Part shown: positions 25,777-34,591 of the stretch, piece after piece
Numbering within the stretch: position 1 is the stretch's first letter
How the letters are laid out: each line of letters begins with the position of its first letter
NCBI RefSeq assembly: GCF_014203705.1
Contig: NZ_JACHJR010000001.1
Span: 4,960,001-5,024,000, forward strand
Direction of reading: 5' to 3'
Source of the DNA: Kitasatospora gansuensis
GTDB taxonomy: Bacteria; Actinomycetota; Actinomycetes; Streptomycetales; Streptomycetaceae
DNA: 64,000 nucleotides
Translations under genes and position numbers: made by a program
Notes under the pieces: model-generated
The model's input: the letters and a program-made list of their open reading frames with translations, nothing else
The model's database searches: none
Told to the model about the DNA's origin: nothing

Positions 25777-27120
25777 CTATTCCACCGTCGGGCGGCCCAT
25801 CGCGCGGTAGCTCCAGCCGGCCGCGCGCCACTTGGCGTCGTCCAGGATGTTCCGTCCGTCCAGGATCCGGCGTTCGGCGACCACGGTGCCCAGGACGGCC
25901 GGGTCGAGGTCGCGGAACTCCTGCCACTCGGTCAGGTGCAGGACGACGTGGGCGCCCTCGGCCGCCTCCAGGGGGGAGTCGGCGTAGGTGAGGCCGGGGA
26001 ACATCTTGCGGGCGTTGTCCATCGCCTTGGGGTCGTAGACCGAGACCTGGGCGCCCTGGAGCTGGATCTGTGCGGCGACGTTGAGTGCGGGGGAGTCCCG
26101 GATGTCGTCCGAGTTGGGCTTGAACGCGGCGCCGAGCACGGCGACCCGGCGGCCGAGGAAGCCGCCGCCGCACTGCTCGCGGGCGAGTTCGACCATTCGG
26201 GAGCGGCGGCGCATGTTGATCGAGTCGACCTCGCGCAGGAAGGTCAGCGCCTGGTCGGCGCCCAGTTCGCCGGCCCGGGCCATGAAGGCCCGGATGTCCT
26301 TGGGGAGGCAGCCGCCGCCGAAGCCGACGCCGGCGTTGAGGAACTTGCCGCCGATCCGCTCGTCGAAGGAGAGCGCCTTGCTGAGCTGGACCACGTCCGC
26401 GCCCGCGCTCTCGCAGACCTCGGCCATCGCGTTGATGAAGGAGATCTTGGTGGCCAGGAAGGAGTTGGCCGCGGCCTTGACCAGCTCCGCGGTGGCGAAG
26501 TCGGTCACCACGAACGGCACGCCTTCGGCGACCGGGGTCGCGTACACCTCGCGGAGCAGCGCCTCGGCCCGCTCGCTGCGGACCCCGACCACCAGCCGGT
26601 CGGGGTGCAGGGTGTCGCCGACGGCGAAGCCCTCGCGGAGGAACTCCGGGTTCCAGGCCAGCTCGGCGGCCGCGCCGACCGGGGCCAGCTCGGCCAGCCT
26701 GACGGCCAGTCGGTTGGCGCTGCCGACCGGCACGGTGGACTTGCCGACCACCAGGGTGGGGCGCTTGAGGTGCGGGGCGAGCGAGTCCAGCGCGGCGTCG
26801 ACATAGGACATGTCGGCGGCGAACTCACCCTTCTTCTGCGGGGTGTTGGTGCAGAGGAAGTGCACGTCGCCGAAGTCGGCGACCTCCTCGTACGAGGTGG
26901 TGAAGCGCAGCCGGCCGGAGGAGCCGGGGTGCCCGGGCACGTGCTTGACCAGCAGTTCGGCCAGCCCGGGCTCGTACATCGGGATCTTCCCGGCGGCCAG
27001 GGTGGCGATCTTCTCCGGGTCGATGTCCAGGCCGAGCACCTCGAAACCGAGCTCCGCCATGCAGGCGGCGTGCGTCGCGCCGAGGTATCCGGTGCCGATC
27101 ACCGTGATGCGGAGGGTCAC
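25777..27120 (-). CDS. UDP-glucose 6-dehydrogenase
   Basis: This 447-residue enzyme oxidises UDP-glucose to UDP-glucuronate with two NAD. Three domains are visible: an N-terminal Rossmann fold (TVIGTGYLGATHA), a central helical region with NPEFLREGFA, the catalytic Cys in GVGFGGGCLPKDIRAF, and a C-terminal UDP-binding domain (GAAFKPNSDDIRDSPA). GTG at 27120 has AAGGGGAA upstream. With LCP ligases, glycosyltransferases and a sugar N-acetyltransferase within 25 kb, its product is probably destined for an acidic cell-wall glycopolymer or exopolysaccharide, an inference from context. Confidence 0.94.
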   Translation of the reverse strand: MTLRITVIGTGYLGATHAACMAELGFEVLGLDIDPEKIATLAAGKIPMYEPGLAELLVKHVPGHPGSSGRLRFTTSYEEVADFGDVHFLCTNTPQKKGEFAADMSYVDAALDSLAPHLKRPTLVVGKSTVPVGSANRLAVRLAELAPVGAAAELAWNPEFLREGFAVGDTLHPDRLVVGVRSERAEALLREVYATPVAEGVPFVVTDFATAELVKAAANSFLATKISFINAMAEVCESAGADVVQLSKALSFDERIGGKFLNAGVGFGGGCLPKDIRAFMARAGELGADQALTFLREVDSINMRRRSRMVELAREQCGGGFLGRRVAVLGAAFKPNSDDIRDSPALNVAAQIQLQGAQVSVYDPKAMDNARKMFPGLTYADSPLEAAEGAHVVLHLTEWQEFRDLDPAVLGTVVAERRILDGRNILDDAKWRAAGWSYRAMGRPTVE

Positions 27121-27276
27121 GCGCTTCCCCTTTGGGTCGGTCTGCTCGGGTCGGGCAGTGACCGATGCTATCCGGCGGGGACCCTGCCGCGTAGCCGTCC
27201 GCCGAGAGGTAACGACTTCACCCTCCTCCTGCCGGTTCCGGCCCGGCGCGCTCCGGTCCGACCGGACAATGCCCGC

Positions 27277-28404
27277 ATGAGCACCGAGGACGGGGCGGAC
27301 TCCGCCGGACTGAGCATCTTCGCCGACCGGTCCGAGCAGGCCGGTCAGACCGAGGAGACCGCGGCGCCCGAGGCTCCGCCCAGGCCCCGGCGGCGCGGCC
27401 GCCGGCTGCTGCTGGCCGTCCTGCTGACGGTGCTGCTGATCACCGGCGGCTGCGCGGGAGCGGTGTACTGGACGGCCGAGCACTACGCCTCCTCGGTGGC
27501 CCGGATCCCGGGCGCGCTGCCCAGCCTCGCCGAGTCGGAGCGCCCCAAGCCGCTCTCCAACGCCGGCGTCACCTTCCTGCTGGTCGGCCTGGACGCCAGG
27601 ACCGACCCGGGCGCACCCGCCAAGGCCCCGGTCTGGAAGGCGGGGGCGGCCCGCAGCGACACCATGATGCTGCTGCACCTCTCGGCGGACCGGAAGAACG
27701 CCTCGGTGATCTCGCTGGCCCGGGACACCTGGGTGGACGTCCCCGGCCACGGCAAGGCCAAGCTCAACGCGGCGTACTCGCTGGGCGGCCCGGCCCTGAT
27801 GGTGCGCACCATTCAGGACCTCACGGGCATCCCGATCGACCACCTCGCGGTGGTGGACTGGAACGGCTTCCGGTCCCTGACCGACGCGGTCGGCGGGGTG
27901 GACATCACCATCCCCAAGGAGATCGAGGGCAAGGGCGAGGCCAGGCACTGGGCGGCCGGCACCCAGCACATGGACGGCGCGACCGCGCTGCTCTACGTCC
28001 GCGAGCGGTACGGCCTGCCCAACGGCGACCTGGACCGGACGAAGCGTCAGCAGAACTTCCTGCGCGCCCTGATGCAGCAGACCCTGACCTCCGGCACCCT
28101 GGGCAACCCCGGCAAGCTGACCGGTCTGCTCGGCTCGGTCGGCGAGGTGGTCAGCGTGGACGACAAGCTGAGCAACTCCGACCTGTACGACCTGGCCTGG
28201 AGCCTGCGCGGGTTGCGGGGTGACGGCGTGCGGTTCATGAACGCGCCGTTCGGCGGCTTCGGTGACGAGGGCGGCCAGTCGGTGGTCTACCTCGACCAGC
28301 GGGTGGCCAAGCAGCTCTGGGAGGCGGTCCGCAACGACCAGGTGCTGGAGTACCTGGCCCAGCACCCCGGCACCGGCGACACGCTGGAGGAGAACGTCCG
28401 CTGA
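27277..28404 (+). CDS. LytR-CpsA-Psr (LCP) family ligase 1
   Basis: This 375-residue protein has a Pro/Arg-rich cytoplasmic N-terminus, one membrane helix (about residues 44-66), and an extracytoplasmic LCP domain: TFLLVGLDAR, RSDTMMLLHLSADRKNASV, SLARDTWVDVPG, KLNAAYSLGGPALMVRTIQDL and the acidic VGGVDITIP region. LCP enzymes transfer polyprenyl-phosphate-linked glycopolymers to peptidoglycan. The usual S-x-P-R-D motif reads SLARD, with Ala for Pro, but the catalytic Arg and Asp are kept. It is divergent from UDP-glucose dehydrogenase, with 156 bases between starts. Confidence 0.93.
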   Translation: MSTEDGADSAGLSIFADRSEQAGQTEETAAPEAPPRPRRRGRRLLLAVLLTVLLITGGCAGAVYWTAEHYASSVARIPGALPSLAESERPKPLSNAGVTFLLVGLDARTDPGAPAKAPVWKAGAARSDTMMLLHLSADRKNASVISLARDTWVDVPGHGKAKLNAAYSLGGPALMVRTIQDLTGIPIDHLAVVDWNGFRSLTDAVGGVDITIPKEIEGKGEARHWAAGTQHMDGATALLYVRERYGLPNGDLDRTKRQQNFLRALMQQTLTSGTLGNPGKLTGLLGSVGEVVSVDDKLSNSDLYDLAWSLRGLRGDGVRFMNAPFGGFGDEGGQSVVYLDQRVAKQLWEAVRNDQVLEYLAQHPGTGDTLEENVR

Positions 28405-28471
28405 GGCGGTGTCACTCCGGTGTCACGCATGTCACGTACGGGGTAGGCAGGGCGCGAGCCTAGAATTACGC

Positions 28472-28485
28472 TTACTTAACGGTAA
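28472..28485 (+). promoter_or_regulatory. TTAC-N6-GTAA inverted repeat upstream of acyl-CoA dehydrogenase
   Basis: TTAC TTAACG GTAA sits in an AT-rich patch 33 bases before the ATG at 28518. The symmetric half-sites are of the kind TetR or GntR (FadR-like) repressors bind. TAGAAT at 28461-28466 could be a -10 element, which would place the site over the transcription start. Confidence 0.35.
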
Positions 28486-28517
28486 CTAACGTGGTCCGAA
28501 TTCAAGGGGCGAGGCAC

Positions 28518-29681
28518 ATGGCGGGCAACTCCGGGGCGGATTTCGATCTCTTCCGGCTTTCCGAGGAGCACGAGATGCTCCGGGAGGCGGTGCGGTCGCT
28601 GGCGGAGGCGAAGATCGCCCCGTTCGCGGCGGAGGTGGACGAGCAGGGCCGGTTCCCGCAGGAGGCGCTGGACGCGTTGCAGGCCAATGAGCTGCACGCG
28701 GTGCACGTGCCGGAGGAGTACGGCGGTGCGGGTGCGGACGCGCTGGCGACGGTGATCGTGATCGAGGAGATCGCGCGGGTGTGCGCTTCGTCCTCGCTGA
28801 TCCCGGCGGTCAACAAGCTGGGTTCGCTGCCGGTGCAGCTGTCGGGCTCGGAGGAGCTGAAGGCGAAGTACCTGGGTGCGCTGGCCCGGGGCGAGGGCAT
28901 GTTCTCGTACTGCCTCTCGGAGCCGGACGCGGGTTCGGACGCGGCGGGGATGAAGACCCGCGCGGTGCGCGACGGCGACTTCTGGGTCCTCAACGGCGTG
29001 AAGCGCTGGATCACCAACGCGGGTGTCTCGGAGTTCTACACGGTGCTCGCCGTGACCGACCCGGAGCTGCGCACGAAGGGCATCTCGGCGTTCGTGGTGG
29101 AGAAGGGCGACGCGGGTGTGTCGTTCGGCGCGCCGGAGAAGAAGCTCGGGATCAAGGGCTCGCCGACCCGCGAGGTCTACTTCGACAACGTGCGGATCCC
29201 GGCGGACCGGATGATCGGCGCCGAGGGCACCGGTTTCGCGACCGCGATGAAGACCCTGGACCACACCCGGGTGACCATCGCGGCGCAGGCGGTGGGCATC
29301 GCGCAGGGCGCGCTGGACTACGCCAAGGGCTACGTGCGGGAGCGCAAGCAGTTCGGCAAGCCGATCGGTGACTTCCAGGGCGTGCAGTTCATGCTGGCCG
29401 ACATGGCGATGAAGCTGGAGGCCGCCCGGCAGCTCACCTACGCGGCCGCCGCGAAGTCCCAGCGGGTCGACGCCGACCTGACGTTCTTCGGCGCGGCCGC
29501 CAAGTGCTTCGCCTCGGACGCCGCGATGGAGATCACCGTCGACGCCGTCCAGCTGCTCGGCGGTTACGGGTACACCCGTGACTACCCGCTGGAGCGGATG
29601 ATGCGCGACGCCAAGATCACCCAGATCTACGAGGGCACCAACCAGATCCAGCGGATCGTGATGTCCCGCAACCTCCCGTAG
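28518..29681 (+). CDS. Acyl-CoA dehydrogenase
   Basis: This 387-residue FAD enzyme introduces the alpha-beta double bond of acyl-CoA. The two PROSITE-type signatures are present: YCLSEPDAGSDAAGMKTRA and QLLGGYGYTRDYPLERMMRDAKI, with the catalytic Glu in the C-terminal YEGTNQIQRIVMSR. It resembles short/branched-chain acyl-CoA dehydrogenases, but chain-length preference cannot be read here. ATG 28518 has GGGGCGAGG upstream and gives the normal N-terminus; an in-frame GTG at 28491 lacks a ribosome site. It is monocistronic, with a hairpin right after it. Confidence 0.94.
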   Translation: MAGNSGADFDLFRLSEEHEMLREAVRSLAEAKIAPFAAEVDEQGRFPQEALDALQANELHAVHVPEEYGGAGADALATVIVIEEIARVCASSSLIPAVNKLGSLPVQLSGSEELKAKYLGALARGEGMFSYCLSEPDAGSDAAGMKTRAVRDGDFWVLNGVKRWITNAGVSEFYTVLAVTDPELRTKGISAFVVEKGDAGVSFGAPEKKLGIKGSPTREVYFDNVRIPADRMIGAEGTGFATAMKTLDHTRVTIAAQAVGIAQGALDYAKGYVRERKQFGKPIGDFQGVQFMLADMAMKLEAARQLTYAAAAKSQRVDADLTFFGAAAKCFASDAAMEITVDAVQLLGGYGYTRDYPLERMMRDAKITQIYEGTNQIQRIVMSRNLP

Positions 29682-29683
29682 CG

Positions 29684-30166
29684 TCAGCTGCCGTACAGGG
29701 CCCCGTCGGTGTGACCGGCGGGGCCCTCGCGCATGCCGATCCGGCGGGCGGGGACGCCGGCCCAGATCTCGTTCGGTCCGGTGGAGCCGGTGAGGACGGC
29801 GTTGGCGCCGATGATGCTGCCCGCGCCGACGGTGAGGATGCCGCTCTTGCAGACGATCTTGGCGCCCGCGCAGACCAGCACGCCGTCCTCCAGGACGATC
29901 CGGCGCATCGCGCTGCGCTGCTGCGGCACCCAGGGGTCGGCCCGGCCGATGGTGACGCCGTTGTAGAGGGTGACGTCCGCGCCGAGGGTGGTGTACGGGT
30001 GCAGCACGGTGCCGAAGCCGCGGTGGAAGACCCGCAGTCCGGGGCCGATCTCGGCGGCGGCCGGCACCTCCATCCCGTACAGCGCGAGGGCCTCCTGCAC
30101 CAGGCGCCCGAACAGGCGGCTGCGGCGGCGGTAGATCAGAGCGGTCACCAGCGACATGGAGCACAT
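29684..30166 (-). CDS. Serine-acetyltransferase-like left-handed beta-helix protein
   Basis: This 160-residue protein has the hexapeptide-repeat fold of CysE-type acyltransferases: EIGPGLRVFHRGFGTVLHPYTTLGADVTLYNGVTIGRAD in parts, GAGSIIGANAVLTGS, and the terminal IWAGVPARRIG. His49 (FHRGFG) occupies the place of the catalytic region GLLIGHGTG-like loop, but the long helical N-terminal domain of true CysE is missing. The substrate is therefore open; sugar O-acetylation is possible. ATG 30166 has GGAG upstream; ATG 30157 is the alternative. It is convergent with the acyl-CoA dehydrogenase (2 bases apart). Confidence 0.82.
   Translation of the reverse strand: MCSMSLVTALIYRRRSRLFGRLVQEALALYGMEVPAAAEIGPGLRVFHRGFGTVLHPYTTLGADVTLYNGVTIGRADPWVPQQRSAMRRIVLEDGVLVCAGAKIVCKSGILTVGAGSIIGANAVLTGSTGPNEIWAGVPARRIGMREGPAGHTDGALYGS
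29697..29727. terminator. Hairpin terminator embedded in the 3' end of the acetyltransferase gene
   Basis: Arms AGGGCCCCG (29697-29705) and CGGGGCCCT (29719-29727) pair perfectly, and an inner CGGT/ACCG extends the stem. The site follows the acyl-CoA dehydrogenase stop by 15 bases and can terminate that transcript while lying inside the last codons of the convergent gene. Confidence 0.75.
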
Positions 30167-30308
30167 TGTGACGGCTCCGGTACTGACGGTGGGTCAGCGG
30201 CGCGAAATTGTCCCGGTGCTGTCACAGGCGGGGGCGGGCGGTAACCGGGACGGCCGGCCGATCCGTATGCAGCGTTGACCTTGTCTTTTCGTACCGGGGG
30301 AACCTGCC

Positions 30309-30905
30309 ATGAACGCTCGCCGCCTGCCCGTCGCCGTCGCCGTCCTCGCCACCGCCGTGCTGGCCCTGACCGCCTGCGGGCCGAAGGACCCGGCGCCCGC
30401 CTCCGGGCCCTCGCTGACCGCCACGGCCACGCCCGCCGCCACCGTCACGCCCACGGCCGGCGCGTCGGCCGGTGCCTCGGTCAAGCCGACCGCGGCTTCG
30501 AAGACCTCGCCCAAAGCGAGTGGCACCAAGGCGGCGGACTGCACGGCCAACGCGGCCCAGGTCGGCCGGGTGATCGAGGCCGCCGAGGTCGGGTACGCCA
30601 CCCACGTCTGGATGAAGGCCAAGGAGACCAAGTTCGTCTGCGGCCCGGATGTCCCGGGGGAGAGCTACTTCGCCGCGACCGGGGCGGTGAAGGTCTTCGA
30701 GTTCAGCAACGACGTCAAGACCTACGTCCTCGCCGACCTGAAGGAGAAGCAGCTCCCGCTGAACGACTTCATGGCCCGGGCGGAGGCCTGCCTGACCAAC
30801 GCGGCTTCGGTGAAGCTGCCGTACGGCTGCTACGGCAACCAGTTCGCCATCACGGTGGACCCGGCCGGCAAGATCAGCGCGATCCACCAGATGTACCGCG
30901 CCTGA
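30309..30905 (+). CDS. Putative secreted lipoprotein, function unknown
   Basis: This 198-residue protein has a lipoprotein signal (MNARRLPVAVAVLATAVLALTAC, lipobox LTAC at residues 20-23 in two segments), a Thr/Ala/Pro/Lys-rich linker to about residue 75, and a folded C-terminal domain with four Cys (in ADCTAN, FVCGPD, EACLTN and YGCYGN) that could form two disulfides. It ends IHQMYRA. No known domain is recognised. Its stop is 2 bases from the convergent LCP gene. The linker suggests display at a distance from the membrane, into or beyond the peptidoglycan. Confidence 0.75.
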   Translation: MNARRLPVAVAVLATAVLALTACGPKDPAPASGPSLTATATPAATVTPTAGASAGASVKPTAASKTSPKASGTKAADCTANAAQVGRVIEAAEVGYATHVWMKAKETKFVCGPDVPGESYFAATGAVKVFEFSNDVKTYVLADLKEKQLPLNDFMARAEACLTNAASVKLPYGCYGNQFAITVDPAGKISAIHQMYRA

Positions 30906-30907
30906 GC

Positions 30908-31972
30908 TCAGGACGGGGCGGGCACCGGCCGGTCGTTCTGGATCTGCTCGAACAGCTCCTTGGAGGCGTTCGGGGCCCAGAGGATCGAGGACCCGGCCGG
31001 GGTCCGGTAGTCCTCGTCGGCGATCGGCACCGTGACGGTCCGGCCGCCGGCGCCCGCCACCTTGTCCATCTGCAGTCCGAACTGCGCCAGCGTCCAGAGC
31101 GAGCTGGCCTGATCCACCGTCAGGGCGCCGAGGGCGGCGCTCAGGAACGGGTACAGGACGAACGGGTTGAGCAGGGTGGACGGGCTGAGCACCTCCTTGG
31201 CCAGCGCCTGCAGGAACGCCTGCTGGTTGCCGATCCGGCTCAGGTCGGAGTTGGGCAGCGAGTACCGGGTGCGGACCAGCGCGAGGGCCTGGGTGCCGTT
31301 CAGGGTCTGGCAGCCGGCCGGCAGGTCGGCGCCGGACTTCGAGTCGACCACCGGCTGGTCCAGGCACATGGACACGCCGCCGAGCGAGTCCACGATGCTC
31401 ACGATGCCGGTGAAGCCGACCTCGACGTAGTGGTCGATCCGGATGCCGGTGTTCTGCTCGACGGTCTGCACCAGCAGCTGTGGGCCACCCTGGGCGAAGG
31501 CCGCGTTGATCTTGTTCTTGCCGTGGCCGGGGATCGCCACGTAGCTGTCGCGCGGGATGCTCATCAGCACCGGGCCGTTGTCGCCCCGGTGCAGCACCAT
31601 GATGGTGTCGGTGTTGATCCCCGACTCGCCGCCGACGTGCAGGTCCCGCTCCTGCTGCTCGGTCAGCCCGGCCCGGCTGTCCGAGCCGACCAGCAGCCAG
31701 TTGGTCCCGGGGCCGTCACCCGGGCGGCCGGACCAGTCGGCGATCGCGTCCACGTGCCGGATCTTCGCGTCGGCCCAGACGTAGCTGCCGACCGCCGTAC
31801 CGACCAGGGCCAGCACCAGCAGTCCGACCGTCCAGCGGGTGACCCGCCACCAGTTCCGGCGCCGCCCGGGCGGCTTGACGGCCGGGCCCCCGCGCGGGTC
31901 CAGCGAGGGCGGCAGCGGGGGTTCGGAGCCGTACGTCCCCGGAGTGCCGCCGGACCGGCCAGTGCTGCTCAT
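30908..31972 (-). CDS. LCP family ligase 2
   Basis: This 354-residue protein has a Pro/Gly-rich N-terminus, a membrane helix near residues 46-68, and an LCP domain: WLLVGSDSRAG, NTDTIMVLHRGDNGPV, SIPRDSYVAIPGHG, KINAAFAQGGPQLLVQTVEQ and VDSLGGVSMCLD. All catalytic Arg/Asp motifs are canonical, with no LytR_C domain. It is probably the second gene after LCP 3 on the minus strand (87 bases between), and the two share closely similar cytoplasmic N-termini (LPPSLDPRG and LPPGLNPRG), which points to tandem duplication. Confidence 0.93.
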   Translation of the reverse strand: MSSTGRSGGTPGTYGSEPPLPPSLDPRGGPAVKPPGRRRNWWRVTRWTVGLLVLALVGTAVGSYVWADAKIRHVDAIADWSGRPGDGPGTNWLLVGSDSRAGLTEQQERDLHVGGESGINTDTIMVLHRGDNGPVLMSIPRDSYVAIPGHGKNKINAAFAQGGPQLLVQTVEQNTGIRIDHYVEVGFTGIVSIVDSLGGVSMCLDQPVVDSKSGADLPAGCQTLNGTQALALVRTRYSLPNSDLSRIGNQQAFLQALAKEVLSPSTLLNPFVLYPFLSAALGALTVDQASSLWTLAQFGLQMDKVAGAGGRTVTVPIADEDYRTPAGSSILWAPNASKELFEQIQNDRPVPAPS

Positions 31973-32059
31973 GCTTCCAGGGTGGGCGAGCGGCGCCCGG
32001 ACGGCCGTTCCGTGTGGGCCGTCCGGGTGAGGCGGACTGACGACAGGTCAGATCTGACG

Positions 32060-33409
32060 TCACTTCACGTCCGGCACCGCGCTGTCGCTCTTGAAGGCGT
32101 CGAAGACCTGCTTGGCCTTGGTGGCGTCCCACTTCACCGCGGACTCGCCGGTGGAGGTGCGGAAGTCGGGGTTGGCGATCGGCACGGTCATCGACTTCCC
32201 CTCGCCGCCGGAGACCGAGCGCATCGCCAGGAAGAGCGAGCCGAGGTCGCCGAGGCCGGCGTCGTCGTCCACGATCAGGGTGCCCAGGCCGGAGCTGACC
32301 ATCGGGTAGAAGGTGAACGGGTTCAGCAGGGTGCCCGGCGAGGCGGCCTGGCCGGCCAGCGCGGAGAGGAACTTCTGCTGGTTGCGCATCCGGCCCAGGT
32401 CCTGGTCGGCCATCTGGTGCCGCTGCCGGACGAAGGCCAGCGACTCCTTGCCGCTCAGCGACTGGCAGCCCGCCTTGAGGTTGAGCCCCGAGTCCTTGTC
32501 GGCGATCGCCTTGTCGATGCACATGTCCACGCCGCCGACCGAGTCCACGATCCCGACGAAGCCGGCGAAGCCGATCTCGGCGTAGTGGTCGATCCGGAGG
32601 CCGGTGTTGTGCTCGACGGTCTGCACCAGCAGCTTGCCGCCGCCGGTGTTGAAGGCCGCGTTGATCTTCGAGGTGGTGGCCGGGACGGCCTTGCCGCTCC
32701 CGTTGGTGTTGGGGTGCGCCGGGATCTGCACCCAGGAGTCGCGCGGGATGCTCATCAGGGTGTTCCCGTTGTCCCCGATGTGCAGCAGCATCATCGAGTC
32801 GCTGCGCTTGCCCACCGCGGAGCCGGTGTGCAGCGCGTCCTCGTCGGCATCGGACAGACCCTGCCGGCTGTCCGAACCGACGATCAGCCAGTTGGTGCCC
32901 TTCCCGGCCGGCGGTCTGCCGTCGTACGAGGCCAGCACGTTCTCGTGGTTGAGCTGGGAGTCGGCCCAGAAGTAGGTGCCGACGGCGGTCACCATCAGCG
33001 CGGCCAGCGTGCCGTAGATGCCGTACTTGATCTTCCGGCTGCGCGGCCATCGCGCATTGGCCGGCCGCGGCGCGGCGGGCGGGCGCGGCGGGCCGGACGG
33101 CCCGGCCGGTGCCGGCGGGCCGGGCGGTATCGGGGTGCCGGGGGTGCGCGACGGGGCGCCCGGGCCACGCGGGTTGAGCTCCGGCGGCAGGGCCGGACCG
33201 GCCTGCGGGGGCACGGGCTGGGCGACCGGAGCCGCCTGCGACGGCACGGCCGGGCGGTGCGGCGCCGGCGCACCAGGACCGCGCGGGTTCAGCCCGGGCG
33301 GCAGCGGGGGCTCGTCCCGGTACGGGTTGGGCCCGCCCTCCGAGCCGTACGACCCGTACGCGCCGCCGCCACTGCCGCCGCTCGGGCGGCCCTCCTGCCA
33401 CGTGTTCAT
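32060..33409 (-). CDS. LCP family ligase 3, long Pro-rich cytoplasmic N-terminus
   Basis: This 449-residue protein has about 130 cytoplasmic residues rich in Pro, Gly and Arg, including two related motifs (PGLNPRGPGAPAP and PELNPRGPGAPSR), one membrane helix (about 133-155), and an LCP domain: WLIVGSDSRQG, KRSDSMMLLHIGDNGN, SIPRDSWVQIPAH, KINAAFNTGGGKLLVQTVEH and VGGVDMCIDKA. Catalytic residues are normal. The disordered N-terminus may bind cytoplasmic partners. ATG 33409 has no clear ribosome binding site, so the exact start is uncertain. Confidence 0.92.
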   Translation of the reverse strand: MNTWQEGRPSGGSGGGAYGSYGSEGGPNPYRDEPPLPPGLNPRGPGAPAPHRPAVPSQAAPVAQPVPPQAGPALPPELNPRGPGAPSRTPGTPIPPGPPAPAGPSGPPRPPAAPRPANARWPRSRKIKYGIYGTLAALMVTAVGTYFWADSQLNHENVLASYDGRPPAGKGTNWLIVGSDSRQGLSDADEDALHTGSAVGKRSDSMMLLHIGDNGNTLMSIPRDSWVQIPAHPNTNGSGKAVPATTSKINAAFNTGGGKLLVQTVEHNTGLRIDHYAEIGFAGFVGIVDSVGGVDMCIDKAIADKDSGLNLKAGCQSLSGKESLAFVRQRHQMADQDLGRMRNQQKFLSALAGQAASPGTLLNPFTFYPMVSSGLGTLIVDDDAGLGDLGSLFLAMRSVSGGEGKSMTVPIANPDFRTSTGESAVKWDATKAKQVFDAFKSDSAVPDVK

Positions 33410-33560
33410 GTGGGAGAGGATGCCCGAAACCGCGGCCGAGCACCGCAGTGGGGTCTCCCACCAGGGCCCTTGTAGCAGAGTTGATGCACGTCCCGGACCG
33501 GTCGGCCGTATGTTCACGAGCTGGAACGAACCTTGACCCGTTCGAACGCCGCGTGGTCCC

Positions 33561-33647
33561 ATGACGGCTATGGAGCAGCAACGGATTCTCACGCGGAGGC
33601 GGCACGTCGACCTGCTGCGCGTGTCCTGCTCCCTCTGTAGTGGCTGA
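33561..33647 (+). CDS. Cysteine-type leader peptide upstream of ssuE
   Basis: A 28-codon frame starts at ATG 33561 (second ATG at 33570) and ends at TGA 33645-33647. Its middle and end, LTRRRHVDLLRVSCSLCSG, match the pattern of the actinobacterial leader peptides placed before sulfur-metabolism genes (Arg-rich RRHVDL then a short Cys-containing tail). Such upstream frames are thought to couple ribosome progress at Cys codons to expression of the next gene. It lies 84 bases before the SsuE start. The protein itself is unlikely to have a function. Confidence 0.85.
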   Translation: MTAMEQQRILTRRRHVDLLRVSCSLCSG

Positions 33648-33731
33648 CCGCTCGCCACCTTCGTTTCCTCCCTCTTCTCGCGCACCGTCGCGCGGTCAGC
33701 CCTGCCCGCTTCCACTTTTCTGGGGTGCCTC

Positions 33732-34286
33732 ATGGCCACCGTCCTGTCCGTCTCCGGCTCGCCCTCCGCCACCTCCCGCACCACCCGCCTGCTGCGTCAC
33801 GTCGATGCCCGGCTGACCGGGCACGGCCACCGGGTGATCCCGCTGGAGGTGCGCAGCCTGCCGCCCGCCGCGCTGCTCTCCGCCGACACCAGTGACCCCC
33901 AACTCGCCCGCGCCATCGAGCTGTTCGCCGAGGCGGACGGTGTGGTGATCGGCACCCCGGTCTACAAGGCCGCGTACTCGGGACTGCTGAAGACCCTGCT
34001 GGACGTGCTGCCGCAGTACGCGCTCACCGGGAAGACGGTGCTGCCGCTGGCCACCGGCGGCTCGACCGCGCACGTGCTCGCGGTGGACTACGCGCTGCGG
34101 CCGGTGCTCTCCTCGATGGGGGCCGGGCACATCACCCAGGGCTGGTTCGTGCTGGACCGCCACATCGGCACTCGGGAGGACGGCTCGACGCTGATCGAGC
34201 GGGAGACCGAGGCGCTGCTCACGCCGGTGGTGGACGCCTTCGCGACCGCGCTGGTCCGGCAGGCCGAGCCGGCCCTGGTCGGCTGA
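33732..34286 (+). CDS. ssuE: NAD(P)H-dependent FMN reductase (SsuE-like)
   Basis: This 184-residue flavodoxin-fold protein has the FMN phosphate loop VSGSPSATSRTTRL and the second loop GTPVYKAAYSGLLKTLLDVLPQYALTGK in parts, with the C-terminal ATGGSTAHVLAVDYALRPVLSSMG. SsuE supplies reduced FMN to the alkanesulfonate monooxygenase SsuD during sulfur starvation. No ssuD or transporter genes are adjacent, so it may serve another FMNH2-dependent oxygenase. The Cys-type leader peptide upstream supports a sulfur role. ATG 33732 follows a weak site (GGGGTGCCTC). Confidence 0.88.
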   Translation: MATVLSVSGSPSATSRTTRLLRHVDARLTGHGHRVIPLEVRSLPPAALLSADTSDPQLARAIELFAEADGVVIGTPVYKAAYSGLLKTLLDVLPQYALTGKTVLPLATGGSTAHVLAVDYALRPVLSSMGAGHITQGWFVLDRHIGTREDGSTLIERETEALLTPVVDAFATALVRQAEPALVG

Positions 34287-34591
34287 GCTCCGGGCCGGCT
34301 CCGGGCCGATCGTCCGGCCGATCCTCGGCCGACCCCTGAGGCGGGCGGCGGGAACCCCTAGGGGGAGGGGGCCCGCAGCCCGTACATCGGTCGATGGTCG
34401 GCTTCCTCCCGGCGGATGACGATCCGTCCGGACGGCGCTCCTAACGTGGTTCTTACCTCGCCACTCCACTCAGCACCACCTGGAGGGTGGGGGCAGCCCC
34501 AGGGTGAAGACGGCAGACCGCACCATGTCCGAGGACGGGTGCGCTGCGAAATCCTGAGGCCGACGGGTGGACCACAATCGAGGAGACTCCA
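34287..34591 (+). other. 305-base intergenic region upstream of the ABC exporter
   Basis: No gene was found here. The first part has direct copies of GGCCGATC and CTCCGGGCCGG. A nested symmetric element sits at 34341-34376: GCGGGC (34341-34346) pairs with GCCCGC (34371-34376) around CCCCTAGGGG (34355-34364). It may end ssuE transcription. A possible promoter for the ABC genes lies around the CCTAACGTGG region near 34440-34450, but no hexamers stand out. Confidence 0.5.

Noticed and set aside
29684-30166. True serine O-acetyltransferase (CysE) of cysteine synthesis
   Set aside because: The long helical N-terminal domain is absent and there is no cysK neighbour or Cys leader, so only the fold can be named.
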